Origin: Microbacterium sp. Root61
GTDB lineage: Bacteria > Actinomycetota > Actinomycetes > Actinomycetales > Microbacteriaceae
Assembly (NCBI RefSeq): GCF_001427525.1
Contig: NZ_LMGU01000001.1
Span: 1,955,788 to 2,019,787, forward strand
Direction of reading: 5' to 3'
Length of the DNA: 64,000 bases
Positions 45,338 through 54,698 of the stretch are shown piece by piece. Each line of letters starts with the position of its first letter. Position 1 is the stretch's first letter. The notes beneath the pieces are model-generated. The model saw nothing but the letters and a program-made list of their open reading frames with translations. It searched no databases and had not been told where the DNA came from. Made by a program: the position numbers and the translations under genes.

Positions 45338-46114
45338 TCAGCGATTGCGGAAGTCGGGTGCGCGCTTCTCGCGGAACGCCGCCATCCCCTCGGACTGGTC
45401 GTCGAGGGCGAAGGTTGCCGCGAAGGCCTGCCGTTCGAATCGCAACCCTTCGGCCAGCGAGGTCTCCTGCGCCGCCTGCAGCGCGTCCTTCGCGGCGTAG
45501 ACCACAGGCAGCGACTTGGAAGCGATGGTCTCGGCAACCTTGCCCGCCTCTTCGAGGAGATCGGCGGCAGGAACGATCCGGGACACGAGCCCCGCACGTT
45601 CGGCCTCTTCTGCGCCCATCAGCCGCCCGGTCAACACCAGTTCTGCGGCCTTGTACTTGCCGATGGCCCTGGGCAGACGCTGCGTACCACCGATCCCGGG
45701 AATGACGCCTAGGTTGATCTCGGGCTGCCCGAACTTGGCCGTGTCCGCCGCAAGGATGATGTCGCACATCATCGCCAGCTCGCAGCCGCCGCCGAGCGCG
45801 AAGCCCGCCACTGCCGCGATCACGGGGGTTCGCAGACGCCCGAAATCACCCCACCCGTCGAACGGACTGTCCAAGTACATGTCGACGTAGCCCATGTCCG
45901 ACATCTCCTTGATGTCGGCGCCGGCGGCGAAGGCCTTCGCGGAGCCGGTCAGGACGATGGCGCCGATGCTCTGATCGGCGTCGAACGCCTTGCCCGCCGT
46001 GACGATCTCACGGATGAGGGTCGAATTGAGGGCGTTGAGGGCGTCCGGACGGTTCAAGGTGATCCAGCCCACCTTGCCGCGGGTCTCGACGATGATCGTT
46101 TCGTAGTCCGTCAT
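45338..46114 (-). CDS. Enoyl-CoA hydratase
   Basis: 258 residues of the crotonase family with both catalytic glutamates: [11 protein letters not shown] and [18 protein letters not shown]. Short-chain enoyl-CoA hydratase type. AGGAGCAGTC site. Last gene of the TetR-headed beta-oxidation operon (50399 to 45338). Confidence 0.9.
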   Translation of the reverse strand: MTDYETIIVETRGKVGWITLNRPDALNALNSTLIREIVTAGKAFDADQSIGAIVLTGSAKAFAAGADIKEMSDMGYVDMYLDSPFDGWGDFGRLRTPVIAAVAGFALGGGCELAMMCDIILAADTAKFGQPEINLGVIPGIGGTQRLPRAIGKYKAAELVLTGRLMGAEEAERAGLVSRIVPAADLLEEAGKVAETIASKSLPVVYAAKDALQAAQETSLAEGLRFERQAFAATFALDDQSEGMAAFREKRAPDFRNR

Positions 46115-46126
46115 GACTGCTCCTGT

Positions 46127-46888
46127 TCAACGGGGCTCAAGGCGGACTGCGCCGTCGAGACGGATGGTCTCACCGTTGAGCATGGGGTTATCGACGATGT
46201 GCTCAGCGAGTGCGGCATACTCGTCCGGCCGGCCAAGCCTATGCGGATGCGGCGTCTTCTCCGCGAGGGAATCCTGAGCCTCCTGCGGCAGACCGGCCAT
46301 CATCGGGGTCTGGAAGAGGCCCGGGGCGATGGTGACGACCCTGATGAGTGAGCGGGCCAGCTCGCGGGCTGCCGGGAGGGTGAACCCCACCACGCCGGCC
46401 TTCGATGCGGCGTAGGCGATCTGCCCGATCTGACCCTCGTACGCCGCGACGGAGGCCGTGTTGATGATGACACCGCGTTCACCGTCGACGGGCTCGGTTG
46501 CGGCCATCGCCTCGGCGGCCTGCGCCGCGACGTTGACGGTGCCGCCGAGATTGATCGTCAGCACCCGGAGGAAGGCCTCGAGTGGCAGCGGGCCGTCGCG
46601 TCCGAGGAGCTTGCCCGGCGTCGCGACTCCGGCGCAATTCGCCACGATGCGCAGCGGCGCCCCCGCGGCCGCGATCTCGACCGCCGCACGCACCTGCCCG
46701 ACGTCGGTCACGTCCGCCGCCACGAACACCGCGTTCGCGCCGATCTCGACTGCGGCCTCCGCGCCACGAGAGCTCGGCAGGTCCAGAAGGTAGACCCGGG
46801 CGCCGCGTCGCGCGAGGCGCTTCGCGGTGGCAAGGCCGAGCCCGGAGGCTCCTCCGGTGATGAGGGCTGCTGCCCCGTCGATCTTCAC
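46127..46888 (-). CDS. 3-hydroxyacyl-CoA dehydrogenase (SDR, HSD10-like)
   Basis: 253 residues from the GTG at 46888, with AGGAGATATCGC ideal for it; an upstream longer frame has no ribosome site. Cofactor motif TGGASGLGLATAKRLA, active site INTASVAAYEGQIGQIAYAASKAG with Ser, Tyr and Lys. The pattern matches type-2 3-hydroxyacyl-CoA dehydrogenases. In operon between the thiolase and hydratase, as expected for beta-oxidation. Confidence 0.85.
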   Translation of the reverse strand: MKIDGAAALITGGASGLGLATAKRLARRGARVYLLDLPSSRGAEAAVEIGANAVFVAADVTDVGQVRAAVEIAAAGAPLRIVANCAGVATPGKLLGRDGPLPLEAFLRVLTINLGGTVNVAAQAAEAMAATEPVDGERGVIINTASVAAYEGQIGQIAYAASKAGVVGFTLPAARELARSLIRVVTIAPGLFQTPMMAGLPQEAQDSLAEKTPHPHRLGRPDEYAALAEHIVDNPMLNGETIRLDGAVRLEPR

Positions 46889-46910
46889 GCGATATCTCCT
46901 GTCCCGCGGC

Positions 46911-48104
46911 TCAGAGCCGCTCGATGATGGTGGCGTTGGCCATGCCGCCGCCTTCGCACATGGTCTGCAGCCCGTACCGGCCACCGGTCTCTTCGAGATA
47001 GGTGAGCATTGTGCCGAGGAGCCGCGTGCCCGAGGAGCCGAGCGCATGCCCGAGCGCGATCGCGCCGCCCCACGGGTTGAGACGTTCGGGATCCGCGTCG
47101 AACTCTGCCGCCCACGCGAGCGGGACGGACGCGAACGCCTCGTTCACCTCGTAGGCGTCCAGATCTCCGAACGACAGCCCCGAGCGCTCCAGGATGCGGT
47201 GCGTTGCGGGGATCGGGCCGGTCAGCATGTACAGCGGGTCATCGCCGACGACGGCGAAACTGTGGAACCGCGCACGCGGCGTGAGCCCGAGCTGTGCCGC
47301 GCGTTCTTCGCTCATGATGAGCACGGCCGATGCACCATCGGTGAGCGGCGACGAATTGCCCGGGGTGATCGCCCACGGGATCTGTGGATAGCGCGCGGCC
47401 ATCGCCTCGTCGAAGAACGACGGACGCAGGCCGGAGAGACCTTCCACGGTCGTCGATGCGCGCACGGTCTCGTCGCGCACGTGTGCGTGGACGTCACCCT
47501 CGGCATCCGTCACGGTCACCGGCAGGAGCGACGATTCGAACCGCGCGTCATCCATCGCCTGCGCGGCGCGCCGATGCGACTCGGCTGCGAACGTATCGAG
47601 CTGTTCCCGGTCGAACCCCCATTTGGCGGCGATGAGCTCCGCCGAGATGCCCTGTCCGACGAGACCCTCCGGGTAGCGGGCGCGCAGACCCGGCGAATGC
47701 GGCGTGCCCCCGGCAGCGGCCGCCCCGAGCGGAACCCTGCTCATGGACTCCACCCCGCCGGCGATGACGATGTCGTACGCGCCGGCGATCACTCCCTGGG
47801 CGGCGAAGTGCGCGGCCTGCTGGCTCGATCCGCATTGACGGTCGATCGTCGTGGCCGGTACCGTCTCGTCGAATCCGGCAGTCAGCACCGCGCCGCGCGC
47901 GATGTTGGTGCTCTGATCGCCGACCTGGCTGACCGTGCCCCACAAGACGTCGTCGATCTGCCGCGACTCCAGCCCGTTGCGCTCGAGCACGGACCGCAGC
48001 ACGTGAGCGGACAGGTCGACCGGATGCACACCCGACAGCGCGCCGCCCGGCTTGCCCCGACCGCTCGCGGTGCGAACGGCATCGACGATGACGGCGCTGG
48101 TCAT
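46911..48104 (-). CDS. fadA: Acetyl-CoA acyltransferase (thiolase)
   Basis: 397 residues. Catalytic Cys91 in DRQCGSSQQA, His region NEAFASV, GGAIALGHALGSSGTR, and the second Cys in CEGGGMANA. Degradative thiolase by length and pattern. ATG overlaps the upstream SDR stop by 4 bp. Cleaves 3-ketoacyl-CoA to acetyl-CoA and a shortened acyl-CoA. Confidence 0.92.
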   Translation of the reverse strand: MTSAVIVDAVRTASGRGKPGGALSGVHPVDLSAHVLRSVLERNGLESRQIDDVLWGTVSQVGDQSTNIARGAVLTAGFDETVPATTIDRQCGSSQQAAHFAAQGVIAGAYDIVIAGGVESMSRVPLGAAAAGGTPHSPGLRARYPEGLVGQGISAELIAAKWGFDREQLDTFAAESHRRAAQAMDDARFESSLLPVTVTDAEGDVHAHVRDETVRASTTVEGLSGLRPSFFDEAMAARYPQIPWAITPGNSSPLTDGASAVLIMSEERAAQLGLTPRARFHSFAVVGDDPLYMLTGPIPATHRILERSGLSFGDLDAYEVNEAFASVPLAWAAEFDADPERLNPWGGAIALGHALGSSGTRLLGTMLTYLEETGGRYGLQTMCEGGGMANATIIERL

Positions 48105-48970
48105 GATGCCACGCTCTCGGCCGGATCTTCCAGGAAGAAGTCTGGCTCGAGCTCGGCCCCTGGCCCGGCAACGGCGTACTGATCGAAGTCAGTGACCCCG
48201 GCATCCGTCAATACGTCATCATCGATGAGCAGCCGCCCCGTCAACGACGGATCGGAAGAGGTCAGCACGCAGTAGGCGGCGTCCGCCATGATTCCCGGCA
48301 CGCGGGCCTTCTGCAGCGTCTCGCCTCCACCGAGCAGATTCCCGACGGCGTCCGTCGCGATGACGGTGCGCGGCCAGAGCGAGTTCACCCGGATGTCCAA
48401 GTCGGCGAACTCGGCCGCGAAGGCGAGGGTGGTCAGGCTCATGCCGTACTTGGAGATCAGATAGCCCGGGAAGCGCGAGAGCCAATACGACGATGCGAGA
48501 TTCAGCGGCGGGCTCAGCGTGAGGACACTCGCGCGCGACGAGCGCTCGAGGTGGGGCAGGGCGGCACGCGTCAGCATGAAGGTGCCGCGCGTGTTGATGT
48601 CCTGCATCAGGTCGTACTGTTTCGGCTGCAGATCGGCAGTGGACCACGGCGCCAGCGCGCTGGCGTTGTTGACCACGATGTCGATGCCGCCGAACCGCTC
48701 CACCGTCCGCGCAACGGCCTCGTCGATCGACGAGTCGGAGCGCACATCCCCGACGATCGCGAGGCCTCGCCCGCCCGCCTGCTCGATCGCCTCGACGGCG
48801 GTGTGAATCGTTCCGGAAAGGGCGGCCGACGGCTCAGCGGTCTTCGCAAGGAGCGCGATGTTCGCGCCGTCACGCGCCGCACGCAGGGCGATGGCGAGGC
48901 CGATCCCCCTGCTTCCGCCGGACATCAGGATGGTGGCGCCTCGCAGCGTACGGGGCTCGGATGTCGTCAC
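48101..48970 (-). CDS. SDR dehydrogenase, HSDL2-like
   Basis: 289 residues from a GTG, overlapping the hydratase stop by 4 bp. Cofactor motif MSGGSRGIGLAIALRAARDG; the segment AKTAEPSAALSGTIHTAVEAIE is typical of the HSDL2 (hydroxysteroid-dehydrogenase-like) group. Active site is GYLISK with Tyr and Lys; Ser is in VLTLSPP. Groups of this type appear in acyclic-terpene and sterol-like CoA pathways, a hint but not proof. Confidence 0.82.
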   Translation of the reverse strand: MTTSEPRTLRGATILMSGGSRGIGLAIALRAARDGANIALLAKTAEPSAALSGTIHTAVEAIEQAGGRGLAIVGDVRSDSSIDEAVARTVERFGGIDIVVNNASALAPWSTADLQPKQYDLMQDINTRGTFMLTRAALPHLERSSRASVLTLSPPLNLASSYWLSRFPGYLISKYGMSLTTLAFAAEFADLDIRVNSLWPRTVIATDAVGNLLGGGETLQKARVPGIMADAAYCVLTSSDPSLTGRLLIDDDVLTDAGVTDFDQYAVAGPGAELEPDFFLEDPAESVAS

Positions 48971-49776
48971 CGTGCGGTCTCCTTCTCGTTCTGGCGTGCC
49001 GCGAACGCGGCGATGCGCTGTCGGGTCTCGTCGGTGCGGATCCGACGGGCGAGACCGTCGACTTCCCCCGACAGATGCTCTCGGTAGTCCTGACGCGGAC
49101 GGTTGATCAGGTTGCGGGTATCGGTGCGCGCAGCGATCGATCCGGCGGCCAACGACTCGGCGAGCGCCTGGACGTGCTCGTCCAGGTCGTCCTCGGCGGT
49201 CACGGCGGTCACGATCCCCCACTCCTGCGCCTCGGATGCGTCGAGCACGCGGGCAGTGAGGGTCAGCTCCATCGCCCTGCGGGGACCGACGATCGCGGGG
49301 AGAAGCCAGGAGACACCGCAGTCCGGGCTGAGTCCGACAGCGGCATACGCGCTCAGAAAACGCGCCCCCGAGGATGCGACGACCAGGTCGGCATTCAGGA
49401 CGACCCCCAGACCACCGCCCGCTGCAGCGCCCTGCACGGCCGCGACGACGACAGCATCGGCGGCCCGCAACTCCAGCAGCGCATCGTGCACCGTTGCGGC
49501 CAGGGTCGAGATGTAGGCCCCCTGATCGGGCGCCGCCGCGATCGCTGCGACATCGCCGCCGGCGCAGAAGAGCCTGCCGGTGGCGCGGATCACGACGACG
49601 CAGGGCTCGTCGGACGCACGGATGCCACGCGCGGCATCGACGAGCGCCTCGGCCATCGGCTGATCGAGGGCGTTGCCGGACTCCGGTCGATTCAGCGTGA
49701 GCCAGACGATCCGGCCTTCGCGCCGCACATCCAGCGGAGAAGCGAGTGCACGCGTCTCCTCGTCGGTTCCCGTCAT
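48967..49776 (-). CDS. Enoyl-CoA hydratase/isomerase family protein
   Basis: 269 residues, ATG overlapping the TetR stop by 4 bp. Crotonase fold with the oxyanion hole AAGGGLGVV. The second acid is Asp in SPDCGVSWLLP and the first Glu is missing, as in PaaG-type isomerases, so it may isomerise double bonds rather than hydrate. Confidence 0.84.
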   Translation of the reverse strand: MTGTDEETRALASPLDVRREGRIVWLTLNRPESGNALDQPMAEALVDAARGIRASDEPCVVVIRATGRLFCAGGDVAAIAAAPDQGAYISTLAATVHDALLELRAADAVVVAAVQGAAAGGGLGVVLNADLVVASSGARFLSAYAAVGLSPDCGVSWLLPAIVGPRRAMELTLTARVLDASEAQEWGIVTAVTAEDDLDEHVQALAESLAAGSIAARTDTRNLINRPRQDYREHLSGEVDGLARRIRTDETRQRIAAFAARQNEKETAR

Positions 49777-50399
49777 CGCGAGGCGTCCTCCGGCTCGTCT
49801 CCATCCCGTGCACCGACGCCGGCGGCGATCAGGCTCGCCAGCGCGCGGTAGGCGGCCGAATCGTCCAGTCCGGTAGTGTCCTGGATCTCGCCGCGATGGA
49901 TGGCGTTCATCACTTGACCGGCCACGGCTCCGACGAAGACCGCGTCGACGTGCGAGCGGGCGCCTGCGGCCTCGATGACCAGCTGCTGAACGTACGCGGC
50001 AGCGACGCCGGTGTTGTGCTGATAGATCTCGCGTGCGGGTGGATAGGCGTCCAGGTCGGCGAAGAAGTAGGGGGATGCGGGGGCGAGCGCCTCCGAGATG
50101 AGTGTCAGGTAGAGGACGATCCGGTCGGCCGCGGGCGCCTCGGGATCGAGCGCCGCGCCGATGCCATGCGTCGCACGTCGGAAGAATGCGCGGATGACCG
50201 CCAGGATGATCTGCTCTTTGCTCGCTCCCACCGCATAGAGCGTCGTCTTCGAGCACTTCGCGTGCCGTGCCATCTCATCGAGGCTGAGCTCGGCGAAGCC
50301 ATCGCGGAGGAAGAGCTCGATGAGCAGATCGATGAGCTCGTCCCGCCGCGCCGCTGCGTGAGCTTCGCGGGGTCGAACCCTTGTTGTCGGCTGTGCCAT
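49773..50399 (-). CDS. TetR-family regulator
   Basis: 208 residues. N-terminal helix-turn-helix ELSLDEMARHAKCSKTTLYAVGASKEQIILAVI (residues ~35-70). Heads the five-gene beta-oxidation operon and is divergent from an acyl-CoA dehydrogenase gene. The CAGTACTG pair at 50428 is its probable operator. Ligand likely an acyl-CoA. Confidence 0.86.
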   Translation of the reverse strand: MAQPTTRVRPREAHAAARRDELIDLLIELFLRDGFAELSLDEMARHAKCSKTTLYAVGASKEQIILAVIRAFFRRATHGIGAALDPEAPAADRIVLYLTLISEALAPASPYFFADLDAYPPAREIYQHNTGVAAAYVQQLVIEAAGARSHVDAVFVGAVAGQVMNAIHRGEIQDTTGLDDSAAYRALASLIAAGVGARDGDEPEDASR

Positions 50400-50427
50400 A
50401 CTCTGGACAGTACCAGAACCTCAACCT

Positions 50428-50447
50428 CAGTACTGACATCAGTACTG
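50428..50447. promoter_or_regulatory. TetR operator-like repeat
   Basis: CAGTACTGacatCAGTACTG: two 8-bp palindromes separated by 4 bp. It sits between TetR (50399) and the acyl-CoA dehydrogenase start (50462), overlapping its Shine-Dalgarno, GGAAAGG. Confidence 0.65.
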
Positions 50448-50461
50448 GAAAGGCGAATCCC

Positions 50462-51595
50462 ATGCCGGTATCGCGGCTCATGCCCTCAGTCGAGGCCGAC
50501 GATCTCGTCGATCTGGTGCGCGACATCGCCGCCAAGGAACTGCTTCCCCGCGTCGGAGAATACGAGGCCAACGGCACATTCCCGCGCGAGACGTTCCGAC
50601 TTCTCGGGCGCGCCGGGCTGCTCAGCCTGCCGTACGCGGAGCAGTACGGAGGCTCCGACCAGCCGTACGAGGTCTACCTGCAAGCACTCGAGGAGATCGG
50701 GGCCGCCTGGGCGAGCGTCGCGGTCGGCGTCAGCGTCCACGTCCTTTCCTGCTTCCCGCTGGCGGTCTACGGGTCGGACGCGCAGAAGGCGCGCTGGCTG
50801 CCCGACATGCTCAGCGGCGAACTGCTCGGCGCGTACTGCCTCTCTGAGGCGCACGCGGGCTCGAACCCCGCCGCGATGCAGACGCGGGCCGACCGCGACG
50901 GTGACGATTTCCTGATCACGGGCGCGAAGGCATGGACCACGCACGGCGGGGTGGCCGACTTCTACACGGTGATGGCCCGCACCGGGCCGGGTTCACGAGG
51001 GATCAGCTGCTTCTTCGTGCCCGCCGACTCGCCCGGCATCGAGGCAGACGAGCCCGAGCACAAGATGGGACTGATGGGCTCCCGCACGAGCACCGTCCGC
51101 TTCGACCACGTCCGCGTCGGACCGGACCAGCTGATCGGGCGGGCAGGCCAGGGACTCACCATCGCCTTGGCGGCGCTGGACGCCGGCCGGCTCGGCATCT
51201 CGGCTGTGGCCACAGGGCTGTCCCAGGCGGCGCTCGACCTCGCCATCGGGTACGCCAAGACACGGGAGGCGTTCGGTAAGCACATCATCGAGCACCAAGG
51301 ACTTGGCTTCCTGCTCTCCGATATGGCAGCCGCCATCGGCGCCTCCCGCGCGACCTACCTCGCCGCGGCGCGGCGCAAGGACGCGGGAATGGAGTACTCG
51401 AAAGATGCCTCGATCGCGAAGCTCGTCGCGACCGACAACGCGATGCGCGTGACGACGGATGCCGTGCAGGTGCTCGGCGGCGCCGGCTACACCCGCGACT
51501 TCCCGGCGGAGCGATTCATGCGAGAGGCGAAGGTCATGCAGATCTTCGAGGGGACGAACCAGATCCAGCGGATGGTGATCTCGCGCTTTCTCTAG
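50462..51595 (+). CDS. Acyl-CoA dehydrogenase
   Basis: 377 residues from the ATG with GGAAAGG 8 nt before; a longer frame begins in the operator. Motifs: SEAHAGSNPAAMQTRA, KAWTTHGGVADFYTVMA, REAFGKHIIEHQGL, and the C-terminal EGTNQIQRMVISR of short/medium-chain enzymes, where the catalytic Glu lies elsewhere in the pocket. Monocistronic, repressed by TetR by position. Confidence 0.88.
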   Translation: MPVSRLMPSVEADDLVDLVRDIAAKELLPRVGEYEANGTFPRETFRLLGRAGLLSLPYAEQYGGSDQPYEVYLQALEEIGAAWASVAVGVSVHVLSCFPLAVYGSDAQKARWLPDMLSGELLGAYCLSEAHAGSNPAAMQTRADRDGDDFLITGAKAWTTHGGVADFYTVMARTGPGSRGISCFFVPADSPGIEADEPEHKMGLMGSRTSTVRFDHVRVGPDQLIGRAGQGLTIALAALDAGRLGISAVATGLSQAALDLAIGYAKTREAFGKHIIEHQGLGFLLSDMAAAIGASRATYLAAARRKDAGMEYSKDASIAKLVATDNAMRVTTDAVQVLGGAGYTRDFPAERFMREAKVMQIFEGTNQIQRMVISRFL

Positions 51596-51605
51596 GAGTT
51601 CCTGC

Positions 51606-52415
51606 TCACAGGCTCTTGAATGCCTGGACCGCCGCGAGGGACGAGGCGTCGACGACCTCTCCGCCGAAGCGTTCGAGAACGATCGCCTGAGTCGCCCGCA
51701 GGTGCGACGCGGAGAGCTTCGTCACCCCTTCGGCGTCACCGTCCTCGATGTATTTGAGAATCGCCGCGTGGGTGCGCCAGGACTCGCGCTGGTGCGCTTC
51801 ATCCGGGTACTGCGCCGTCGCGTTGACGGTGTCCGCCCACGTCTGTTCCTGGATGGACCAGATGGCGACCATCGAACGCACCAGCAGGCGCAACGAGACG
51901 TTCTCCACGGACGCGACCATGATGTCGTGAAATCCACGGGCGGACGCCGAGTAGAGTCCCCCGACCCCCAGCACTTCTTCCGACTCCGCGAGGTTGGCGC
52001 GCAACGCAGGAACGAGCGCCTCGTGGCGATCGACGCGCTCGGCACACAGCGCGGCGCACTTCGGCTCGAGCAGAAGCAGGGACTCGGCGAGGTCGGCGAT
52101 GCGTACGCCCTGGCCTTGCATGGAGAGCGCGAGCGCGTATGCGGCGGAAGACCAGCTCGGCTTGTGGACGTAGGCGCCGCCGAACTTACCGCGACGCACC
52201 GTGATGAGCCCCTCGGCCTCGAGGATGCGCAGCGCCTCGCGCAGCGAAGGCCCACTCACGCCGTACTGCTCGATGAGGTCGTCCTGACGCGGCAGCGGCA
52301 CGTCGGTGTGCTCGGACCGGAGAATTCGCTGACGCAGATCCGCCGCTATAGACTCGGCGATCCGCGGCGACATGCCGATACGAGGAGCCGCGCGCCGCGC
52401 AGTGACCTCATCCAC
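51606..52415 (-). CDS. FCD-type GntR-family regulator
   Basis: 269 residues from the GTG at 52415; a TTG at 52451 and ATG at 52373 are alternatives, and none has a good ribosome site. Winged helix with RQDDLIEQYGVSGPSLREALRILEAEGLITVRRG, then a six-helix FCD effector domain (ESLLLLEPKCAALCAERV). Located 54 bp from the end of the acyl-CoA dehydrogenase pair genes. Candidate for the TTGTATAYATTACA sites, inferred from FCD-family habits. Confidence 0.83.
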   Translation of the reverse strand: MDEVTARRAAPRIGMSPRIAESIAADLRQRILRSEHTDVPLPRQDDLIEQYGVSGPSLREALRILEAEGLITVRRGKFGGAYVHKPSWSSAAYALALSMQGQGVRIADLAESLLLLEPKCAALCAERVDRHEALVPALRANLAESEEVLGVGGLYSASARGFHDIMVASVENVSLRLLVRSMVAIWSIQEQTWADTVNATAQYPDEAHQRESWRTHAAILKYIEDGDAEGVTKLSASHLRATQAIVLERFGGEVVDASSLAAVQAFKSL

Positions 52416-52469
52416 GTAGTACCCATCTTTCGCTCCGCATATTGCTTGCAAAGCTTATATGACTTTGCC

Positions 52470-53438
52470 TCACCTATCGGGGATAACATCACCGTGCCGC
52501 ATCGGATGCGGGGCGCTGCCGCCGAAGGATTCGAGACCCGCGACCCCGATCGTCTCCGTAAGAATTCGAGCCATCCGATGCGCGCCCTCCGGCAGTCGCC
52601 GGGCACCCTGGCTTCCGCGCGAGAGCCAGGACAGGTCCACCTCATCGGTGAAGCCCATCGCCCCGTGCAACTGATGCGCACCGCGCAGAACCGCATCGGC
52701 GGCGGTCTGGGCCGCGACGAGCAGCCCGAGGGCATCCGCGAGGGCGGGTTCGGTGCCACGAGCCACAGACCACAGGGTGTATTTCCCGAGCTCTTCGAGG
52801 GCCGCGGTGGCCAAAGCCATCTCAGCCAGAGTGAATCCGACACCCTGGAACCGCGCGAGCTTCTTGCCGAACTGCTCCCGTTCCCCGACGTACCGAACGG
52901 TGTCGGCGAGCGCGCGCTCGAGCAGCCCGAGAAGCCACCACGCCTGCAAGGTCACGAGGACCGCGGCCTCCTGCGGGCGGGTCGCGCCATCCGGCTCCGC
53001 ATCGACTTCCACCCCGAAAGGTGCCAGCGGCGTGGCGAGCAGCGCCGTAGACGACGAGACCCGATACGTCGCACCGAGCACATCCACCCCCGACCACCGC
53101 AGAGGCACATCCAGATGCATGGCGAGTCGATGGCCGCGGGTGGCGACCAGAACCGTGGCCTCCGCACTGCCGATCCGCCCGAGGCGCTCGACCACGGGAT
53201 AGGGCACAGCGAACGACCCGGCCGCGCGACAGACCGACGCCGCTGCTTCGAATTCGATTTGGTCGCCGGCCGGCGACAGATCCCACACGCCGATCGGATC
53301 GAGCAGGTCACCGATGCCGATGCGCGCCGTCGGGTCTTGAACACCCCGGCGCAACACGTCTACGCCCCCCACGGACTCGAGTTGCTCGCATACGACCGCG
53401 CCGAGCTCTTCCGCTTCTGCCGACAGATTCGTGTTCAT
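52470..53438 (-). CDS. Acyl-CoA dehydrogenase-like subunit (short, paired)
   Basis: 322 residues, ATG overlapping the stop of its partner by 4 bp. It has the C-terminal acyl-CoA dehydrogenase region (GEREQFGKKLARFQGVGFTLAEM, then 'LRGAHQLHGAMGFTDEVDL') but lacks the full N-terminal domain and is short. This matches the non-catalytic or half-site partner of heteromeric acyl-CoA dehydrogenases known from sterol side-chain catabolism. Confidence 0.8.
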   Translation of the reverse strand: MNTNLSAEAEELGAVVCEQLESVGGVDVLRRGVQDPTARIGIGDLLDPIGVWDLSPAGDQIEFEAAASVCRAAGSFAVPYPVVERLGRIGSAEATVLVATRGHRLAMHLDVPLRWSGVDVLGATYRVSSSTALLATPLAPFGVEVDAEPDGATRPQEAAVLVTLQAWWLLGLLERALADTVRYVGEREQFGKKLARFQGVGFTLAEMALATAALEELGKYTLWSVARGTEPALADALGLLVAAQTAADAVLRGAHQLHGAMGFTDEVDLSWLSRGSQGARRLPEGAHRMARILTETIGVAGLESFGGSAPHPMRHGDVIPDR

Positions 53439-54586
53439 CGGCCGACCAGACTGCGAGCGATCGTCTGCTTGTTCATCTCGAGAGTGCCTGACGCGACGGT
53501 CGAGGCCTGCGAGTACCGCCAATGATCCTCGACCTCCCGTGCGTACACATCATGAGGATCGGACGTTCCGAGCCCCGCATTTCCGACGACATCCATCAGC
53601 AAATCGGCGACCTCCTGGTCGAGAGTTGTCACGGCCATCCGGTAGAGGGCCGCGTCGCCCGGGTCCGGCGTCGACGAGCGCGCCCGGTCGAGCAGGCGAT
53701 ACGCCAGGAGGCGCGCCTGGCGTGTGCGCACCTGGGCACGTGCCCACCGCTCGTGGAGCGAGGCGGGCAGGTCATCCCACGCACTTCCCAGCGCGTGCGG
53801 TGCCGCGGCCAGGAGTTTCTCGCAGCGGGCGTAGCGCGCGATCCCGATGCGTTCGAACGCGAGAACCTCGGTCACGATGTCCCAGCCGCGATCGATCTCG
53901 CCCAGCACCTCGTGGTCGGGGACGAAGACGTCGGTGAGGTAGACCTCATTCAAATGGTGCGGTCCGAGCATCGCGGCGATCGGTCGCACTTCGATTCCCG
54001 GCGCGTCCATGTTGAGCAGGAAGACCGAGATCCCGTCCTTCCGGCTGTCCGCAGATCCGGTGCGAGCAAGGAGGAAGCAGCTCTGCGCCATTCCCGCGTA
54101 AGACGTCCAGACCTTTTGGCCTGAGATCGACCATCCGCCGTCGACCTTTGTCGCCTTCGTCTTGAGTCCGGGGAGGTCTGATCCGGCCTCCGGCTCGCTG
54201 AAGCCCTGACACCAGACGACGTCGCCGGCGGCGATGGGAGGGAGGTGACGATCCTTCTGTTCCGGTGTGCCGTGCTTCATGATCACCGGTCCCACCCAGT
54301 TGAGACCCATATATTGCGCACCGCGGGGCTCGTGGGCCGCCCACATCTCTTCCCGCAGAGCGGTCTGCGCGAAGGTGTCTGCGCCGGTACCGCCATACTC
54401 GCGCGGCCAGGCCATCACGAGCAGGTGTCGCTTGCCGAGCTCGTGCGCGAAGGCCTGGGTCAGTTCGAAATCGGCGGGGTCGTGCGTGAACGCGCCGAGA
54501 AAGCCCTCGGGAATGAGATCGTTCACGAGACCGCGCAGTTGCGTACGCAACTCTGTGACCGCGTCGGATTCGGCGTAATCGAGCAC
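53435..54586 (-). CDS. Acyl-CoA dehydrogenase (large partner)
   Basis: 383 residues from a GTG with GGAGTAAGGG. Complete family pattern: MAWPREYGGTGADTFAQTAL, FSEPEAGSDLPGLKTKA, SGQKVWTSYAGMAQSCFLL, and the C-terminal VASGTLEMNKQTIARSL. Divergent from another pair of acyl-CoA dehydrogenase genes. Likely forms an alpha2beta2 enzyme with the 52470-53438 product on a bulky acyl-CoA. Confidence 0.85.
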   Translation of the reverse strand: MLDYAESDAVTELRTQLRGLVNDLIPEGFLGAFTHDPADFELTQAFAHELGKRHLLVMAWPREYGGTGADTFAQTALREEMWAAHEPRGAQYMGLNWVGPVIMKHGTPEQKDRHLPPIAAGDVVWCQGFSEPEAGSDLPGLKTKATKVDGGWSISGQKVWTSYAGMAQSCFLLARTGSADSRKDGISVFLLNMDAPGIEVRPIAAMLGPHHLNEVYLTDVFVPDHEVLGEIDRGWDIVTEVLAFERIGIARYARCEKLLAAAPHALGSAWDDLPASLHERWARAQVRTRQARLLAYRLLDRARSSTPDPGDAALYRMAVTTLDQEVADLLMDVVGNAGLGTSDPHDVYAREVEDHWRYSQASTVASGTLEMNKQTIARSLVGR

Positions 54587-54665
54587 CCTTACTCCATCTC
54601 TTCTTTGCTATCTATATAAACATTAGACGGAAAATTGCCACTACCGCCACCTGCAAGCCGCGTTG

Positions 54666-54685
54666 TCAATCCTTTAAAGGATTGA
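54666..54685. promoter_or_regulatory. 20-bp perfect palindrome between acyl-CoA dehydrogenase pairs
   Basis: TCAATCCTTTAAAGGATTGA, fully self-complementary and unusually AT-rich. It lies directly before the -10 box at 54686 of the plus-strand pair, in the 112-bp divergent gap, so it is well placed to block transcription. Confidence 0.65.
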
Positions 54686-54691
54686 TAGTGT
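54686..54691 (+). promoter_or_regulatory. -10 box, leaderless GTG start
   Basis: TAGTGT 7 nt before the GTG at 54699. This supports the GTG over the ATG at 54726. Confidence 0.5.
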
Positions 54692-54698
54692 TGCAGAC

